DNA of 64,000 nt from assembly GCF_025985425.1 (NCBI RefSeq), contig NZ_CP094972.1, forward strand, positions 124,001 to 188,000, read 5' to 3'. The stretch comes from Entomomonas sp. E2T0 (GTDB lineage: Bacteria > Pseudomonadota > Gammaproteobacteria > Pseudomonadales > Pseudomonadaceae). Positions 60,352 to 64,000 of the stretch are shown here, piece by piece. The notes below the pieces were generated by a model, which ran no database searches, was not told where the DNA came from, and saw only the letters and a list, made by a program, of their open reading frames with translations. Every line of letters starts with the position of its first letter. The stretch's first letter is position 1. The position numbers were made by a program, and so were the translations under genes.

Positions 60352-61224
60352 TTAAGGATTAGCCTTTATTTGACGAATAAGCCCTTCCTGACACACTGAT
60401 GCCACTAACTTGCCATCCTGACTAAAAATTTCCGCACGAACTAAACCACGTGCATCTCCTGCCCAAGGACTATACATAGAGTAAAGCATCCACTCATTCA
60501 TTTTAGGTTGACTATGAAACCAGATACTATGATCTACACTCGCTACTTCCATATCTACATCCATAAACCCTTTACCATGCGGCAATAAGCTAGTAGTTAA
60601 TAAATTGAAATCAGATGTATAAGCTAATAAATAGCGATGCAATGAAGCAATATTTGGCACTTCACCATCCGCTTTAAACCATACTTGACGAATAGCTGGA
60701 CCTTTCTTAGGTACAAACGGGTTAAAATCAGACACAGGTCTTATCTCTATAGGACGACCACGCTTTACTCTTTCTAACACCCTCTCTGGCAAAGTATCTA
60801 ACTGCCTAGAAATCAAACTAGCTTCATTTTCAAGATCATCAGGGCCTGGCACATCTGGCATTTTTTCTTGATGTTCAAAACCTGTTTCAGGATCATGAAA
60901 TGAAGCACTACAAAAAAAGATGGGTTTACCTTTTTGAATGGCTGTTACACGTCTAGAACTAAAACTTTTTCCATCACGAACTCGATCAACAGTAAAAACA
61001 ACAGGGAAAGTCGCATCACCACGACGTAAAAAATAGCCATGTAATGAATGAGCAACGCGCTCTTCAGGAACAGTATAACTGGCCGCTGATAATGCTTGCC
61101 CGAGTACTTGCCCACCAAATAATTGACGAAACCCTAAATCTTGACTCTGACCACGGTAAATATTTTCTTCTATAGGTTCTAGGTTTAATAAAGTAATTAA
61201 CTCACCCAATAACTCATTACTCAT
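60352..61224 (-). CDS. tesB: Acyl-CoA thioesterase II
   Basis: TesB hydrolyses medium- and long-chain acyl-CoAs. The 290 residues form a double hot-dog: LLNLEPIEENIYRGQSQDLGFRQLFGGQVLGQALSAA, HSLHGYFLRRGDATFPVVFTVDRVRDGKSFSSRRVTAIQ, and C-terminal ASVDHSIWFHSQPKMNEWMLYSMYSPWAGDARGL. It lies 15 bases upstream of pcs on the same strand. Confidence 0.95.
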   Translation of the reverse strand: MSNELLGELITLLNLEPIEENIYRGQSQDLGFRQLFGGQVLGQALSAASYTVPEERVAHSLHGYFLRRGDATFPVVFTVDRVRDGKSFSSRRVTAIQKGKPIFFCSASFHDPETGFEHQEKMPDVPGPDDLENEASLISRQLDTLPERVLERVKRGRPIEIRPVSDFNPFVPKKGPAIRQVWFKADGEVPNIASLHRYLLAYTSDFNLLTTSLLPHGKGFMDVDMEVASVDHSIWFHSQPKMNEWMLYSMYSPWAGDARGLVRAEIFSQDGKLVASVCQEGLIRQIKANP

Positions 61225-61268
61225 TATTATAATGCCTCTTTATTTAATTAAACTCACCAACATACTTA

Positions 61269-63047
61269 TTATTTTGATAAGGATAACTTTCTACAATTTA
61301 ATTCTTTTTTGACAATACGTAATCCTTGAAGACTCGGTATGTTATTAAAATCTTTAAAATAATTGCACACCATTGGTACCATAGTAGGATAAGCCCTAGT
61401 TAATGCATGTGATAGCTTATCCAAGTCACCTACCTGTCCAGATAATAAAGACAACTGTATTTTATTTGCAATAACTGGTGCATAAGGGCGCCATGCTAAC
61501 ATTTCATCAGTTACTCTTTGCTGATAAGCAAAATCGACAACTGTAGGCGACAAATTAACAAACTCTTGTAGTTGAACCTCACGTCCCCAGAGCAAATCCC
61601 TTGTAGCAGATTTAAATTTGTTATAATCACCTTTATCAAATACAGCTACATTATTATCGTAAAAAAAGCTTTTTGCATAAGTATCTAATGAGCTATTAGC
61701 TATAACTATAAATACCCCTGCAACTATTATCCAGAATACACCACTGATTACTTTAGGTATAAATAACTTTATGTTTTTTGATAATAAAGGTACTAATACC
61801 AAAATAATTAATGGCACAAAGTGCATACGCCACATTACATACTCTAGCATAGAGTTAATAAAATACACTAAGAATATTGTGAGCACTAACCACCATTGTA
61901 AAGTTTTAGGCGCTTTCCAAAAACAAACAGTGATATAAGCCAATAAGGCTAATAATGCTAACAAACCTATTAAACCAAACTCAGCCATTATTTGCGTAAA
62001 TAGATTATGGCTATGTAATGTTAGGTCACCAATAATAGTGTAATTAGGATCATTCACCCCAACCCAAAAACCATGAACAGCATAATTACCAAATCCCACA
62101 CCTATCAAGGGTGACTCTTTAACAATGGCAAATGCTTTGCTTATTTCAGATAATCGAAATGATTCACTAGCCGCTGAACGATTTAAGGAACTAACTATAT
62201 TAGTGGTTGCAACTTGCGTAGTATCATCAGTAAATAGTTGTAGAATAGTAGGTAAAAAATAATAGATTAAAGCACCTATAATAAGAGCAACCAAACAAAC
62301 AACAAACTTTAAGTAAGTTTTATCTCTCGTTTTAAATAAACAAAATCCAGCAACTATTGATGCCATTACTAGATAAACTAATACGGCCCTAGAACCACTA
62401 CCTAGCAATACAAAACCAAACAATAAAGCAAAAATAACCACAACTACAATATGTAAAATATTACGGAAAGCTAAATAGCAAAGTGCTAAAAAAGCTACCA
62501 TCATATAAATAGCTAATTGATTTGATTGAGCAATAAAACCTATAAGACGATCGCTCATAGGAACCATCCAATAATCAATACCTGCTAAACGATATTGAAT
62601 GACGATAGCACCTAATGCTTCAACTATTCCGCCTATAAACAATATAAAAGCTAAATAGTCATAATATTGTGTTTCACTTTTCTGAGCTAATTGAATAGCT
62701 AATAGTGCTGCTAGAATAACAACCACACTATAAACAATTAAAGTGACCTTATCTGGCAAACTAGTGTTTTGTACTACTGTTAACAAACAAAGAATAGCAA
62801 AAAACCCAACTAAACAACCTATTAAAGGAGAAACCAGCAAACTACTTTGCTTAAAGTTATTAACCCCTAATGTGAATACTGCGCAAATTACAACTGCAAC
62901 ACAAGCAATAAAAAATGGCCAAAAATCACCCAAAGGTGCAAAATGGATAAATACACAAAAAGGAGCTACTGTAATTAATAACAAAGTAACTAATAAATCC
63001 TTTCTAAATGTCAAAATAACTTTCTCCTGCAAACACTCATAAACCAT
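61269..63047 (-). CDS. Wzy/PglL-like O-antigen ligase or protein O-oligosaccharyltransferase
   Basis: This polytopic membrane protein of up to 592 residues has about 12 hydrophobic segments. The catalytic-loop motif GFGNYAVHGFWVGVNDPN...LTLHSHNLFTQIMAEFGLIG matches the PglL/WaaL/Wzy superfamily. The long C-terminal non-membrane region (about 440-592) fits the Wzy_C_2 part of PglL-type pilin glycosyltransferases. No glycan or pilin genes are adjacent. Two starts are possible: ATG 63047, or TTG 63014 (MTFRKDLLVTLLL), which has a stronger Shine-Dalgarno (CAGGAG). Confidence 0.8.
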   Translation of the reverse strand: MVYECLQEKVILTFRKDLLVTLLLITVAPFCVFIHFAPLGDFWPFFIACVAVVICAVFTLGVNNFKQSSLLVSPLIGCLVGFFAILCLLTVVQNTSLPDKVTLIVYSVVVILAALLAIQLAQKSETQYYDYLAFILFIGGIVEALGAIVIQYRLAGIDYWMVPMSDRLIGFIAQSNQLAIYMMVAFLALCYLAFRNILHIVVVVIFALLFGFVLLGSGSRAVLVYLVMASIVAGFCLFKTRDKTYLKFVVCLVALIIGALIYYFLPTILQLFTDDTTQVATTNIVSSLNRSAASESFRLSEISKAFAIVKESPLIGVGFGNYAVHGFWVGVNDPNYTIIGDLTLHSHNLFTQIMAEFGLIGLLALLALLAYITVCFWKAPKTLQWWLVLTIFLVYFINSMLEYVMWRMHFVPLIILVLVPLLSKNIKLFIPKVISGVFWIIVAGVFIVIANSSLDTYAKSFFYDNNVAVFDKGDYNKFKSATRDLLWGREVQLQEFVNLSPTVVDFAYQQRVTDEMLAWRPYAPVIANKIQLSLLSGQVGDLDKLSHALTRAYPTMVPMVCNYFKDFNNIPSLQGLRIVKKELNCRKLSLSK

Positions 63048-63227
63048 AAGTTAAGCCTTACAAAATAACAAATAATGTTATTAATCAACTAACTTATTGT
63101 GATAAATCGCTTTATTAGGTTGCAAGTATAATCAAGATAATTCACAGATACTATTGTTTGTTTAATCTTCTGGCTTTATTATTGATTACTTATAATGTTG
63201 ATTTACACATATCAAGGGTAAAGCGTT

Positions 63228-64000
63228 ATGTTAAAAATAGGTATTATTGGAGGAACAGGCTATACAGGTGTAGAACTGCTACGCTTACTTGCTGCCCATC
63301 CAGAAGCTGAAGTAGTAGCTATTACTTCTCGCTCTGAAGAAGGTGTACATGTAGCAGATATGTATCCTAACCTACGAGACTATTATAGCGACCTTACTTT
63401 TACAGTACCTGATACACAAAAACTAGCTGCTTGTGATGTGGTTTTCTTTGCTACCCCTCATGGAGTGGCCCACTCTTTAGCAGGTGAATTGTTAGAAGCA
63501 GGAACCAAGGTCATTGATTTATCTGCTGACTTTCGTATCAAAGATATTACAGAATGGGAAAAATGGTACGGTCAACCACATGGTGCGCCTACTCTAGTGA
63601 AGGAAGCTGTTTATGGTTTACCAGAAGTTAATCGTGAACAAATTAAAACTGCTCGTTTAATCGCGGTGCCAGGTTGTTATCCTACAGCCACACAATTGGG
63701 ATTTTTGCCACTATTAGAAGAAGGCATAGCAGATACTTCACAACTTATTGCTGACTGCAAGTCTGGTGTTAGTGGTGCTGGACGTGCCTCCAAAATAGGT
63801 TCATTATTTTGTGAAGCTACTGAAAATATGATGGCTTATAGTGTGAGTGGACATCGCCATTTACCTGAAATAAAACAAGGGCTAGAAATAGCCGCTCAAC
63901 AACCTATTAATCTTACCTTTGTCCCACACTTAACCCCTATGATTAGAGGTATTCACGCAACCCTTTATGTAAAAGTAAAAGACCATTTTACCGACTTACA
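63228..64000 (+). CDS. argC: N-acetyl-gamma-glutamyl-phosphate reductase (3' end outside window)
   Basis: ArgC reduces N-acetylglutamyl phosphate in arginine biosynthesis. About 257 residues are visible, starting [29 protein letters not shown]. The active-site Cys is in [18 protein letters not shown], with [20 protein letters not shown] and [12 protein letters not shown] downstream. The gene runs off the right edge. A TATAAT is present upstream at about 63191, but no strong -35 is seen. Confidence 0.97.
   Translation, partial: MLKIGIIGGTGYTGVELLRLLAAHPEAEVVAITSRSEEGVHVADMYPNLRDYYSDLTFTVPDTQKLAACDVVFFATPHGVAHSLAGELLEAGTKVIDLSADFRIKDITEWEKWYGQPHGAPTLVKEAVYGLPEVNREQIKTARLIAVPGCYPTATQLGFLPLLEEGIADTSQLIADCKSGVSGAGRASKIGSLFCEATENMMAYSVSGHRHLPEIKQGLEIAAQQPINLTFVPHLTPMIRGIHATLYVKVKDHFTDL

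Overview
This window is a continuous stretch of chromosome from an AT-rich gammaproteobacterium. Gene content and family-level protein features point to the Pseudomonadales/Pseudomonadaceae: the dcw order mraZ-rsmH-ftsL-ftsI-murE-murF-mraY-murD-ftsW, a DeoR-type GlmR beside glmS, sbp-cysT-cysW-cysA, an ArsR-methyltransferase fusion next to metK, and a DUF2388 protein. The low GC is unlike free-living Pseudomonas and resembles insect-associated relatives such as Entomomonas; that placement is an inference. Almost everything is housekeeping. I see no prophage, insertion sequence, CRISPR array, rRNA operon or multi-gene defence system.

Layout. 1-9719 is the division and cell-wall cluster on the minus strand, cut inside ftsW at the left edge, with its promoter and MraZ operator at the right. 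9962-13932 (plus) carries an exported dikinase-like protein, a DUF2388 protein, an NrtR-like Nudix regulator and a MarC protein. Then come pgi (minus), a frameshifted SEC-C gene, dinB and an FMN glutamate-synthase-like membrane protein. 19078-25735 is a mixed metabolic stretch with a tRNA-Ala/tRNA-Glu pair. After a minus-strand response-regulator-like gene comes gatCAB (minus), divergent from mreBCD-maf-rng-yhdP (plus). 39165-42667 (minus) holds ffh and the rpsP-rimM-trmD-rplS operon. 43064-52115 (plus) holds glutamate dehydrogenase, trkH, lon, a chagasin-like lipoprotein, glmR and glmS. 52496-63047 (minus) holds the sulfate ABC transporter, metK with its ArsR-methyltransferase partner, a CoA pyrophosphatase, a GIY-YIG protein, phosphatidylcholine synthase, tesB and an O-oligosaccharyltransferase-like membrane protein. 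argC (plus) runs off the right edge.

Cell-envelope functions dominate: lipid II synthesis and division (dcw), UDP-sugar precursor supply (glmS), shape (mreBCD), envelope lipid homeostasis (yhdP) and glycan transfer. Signs of ongoing genome decay are an ABC-2 permease relic (44365-44860), an autotransporter-like barrel relic (52159-52400) and the SEC-C gene broken by three T insertions. The best leads beyond ordinary annotation are the exported glucan-water-dikinase-like protein, the mreC reading frame that appears to lack any NTG start ahead of its membrane anchor, the triple T-run frameshift in the SEC-C gene, and several clear operator-like palindromes.
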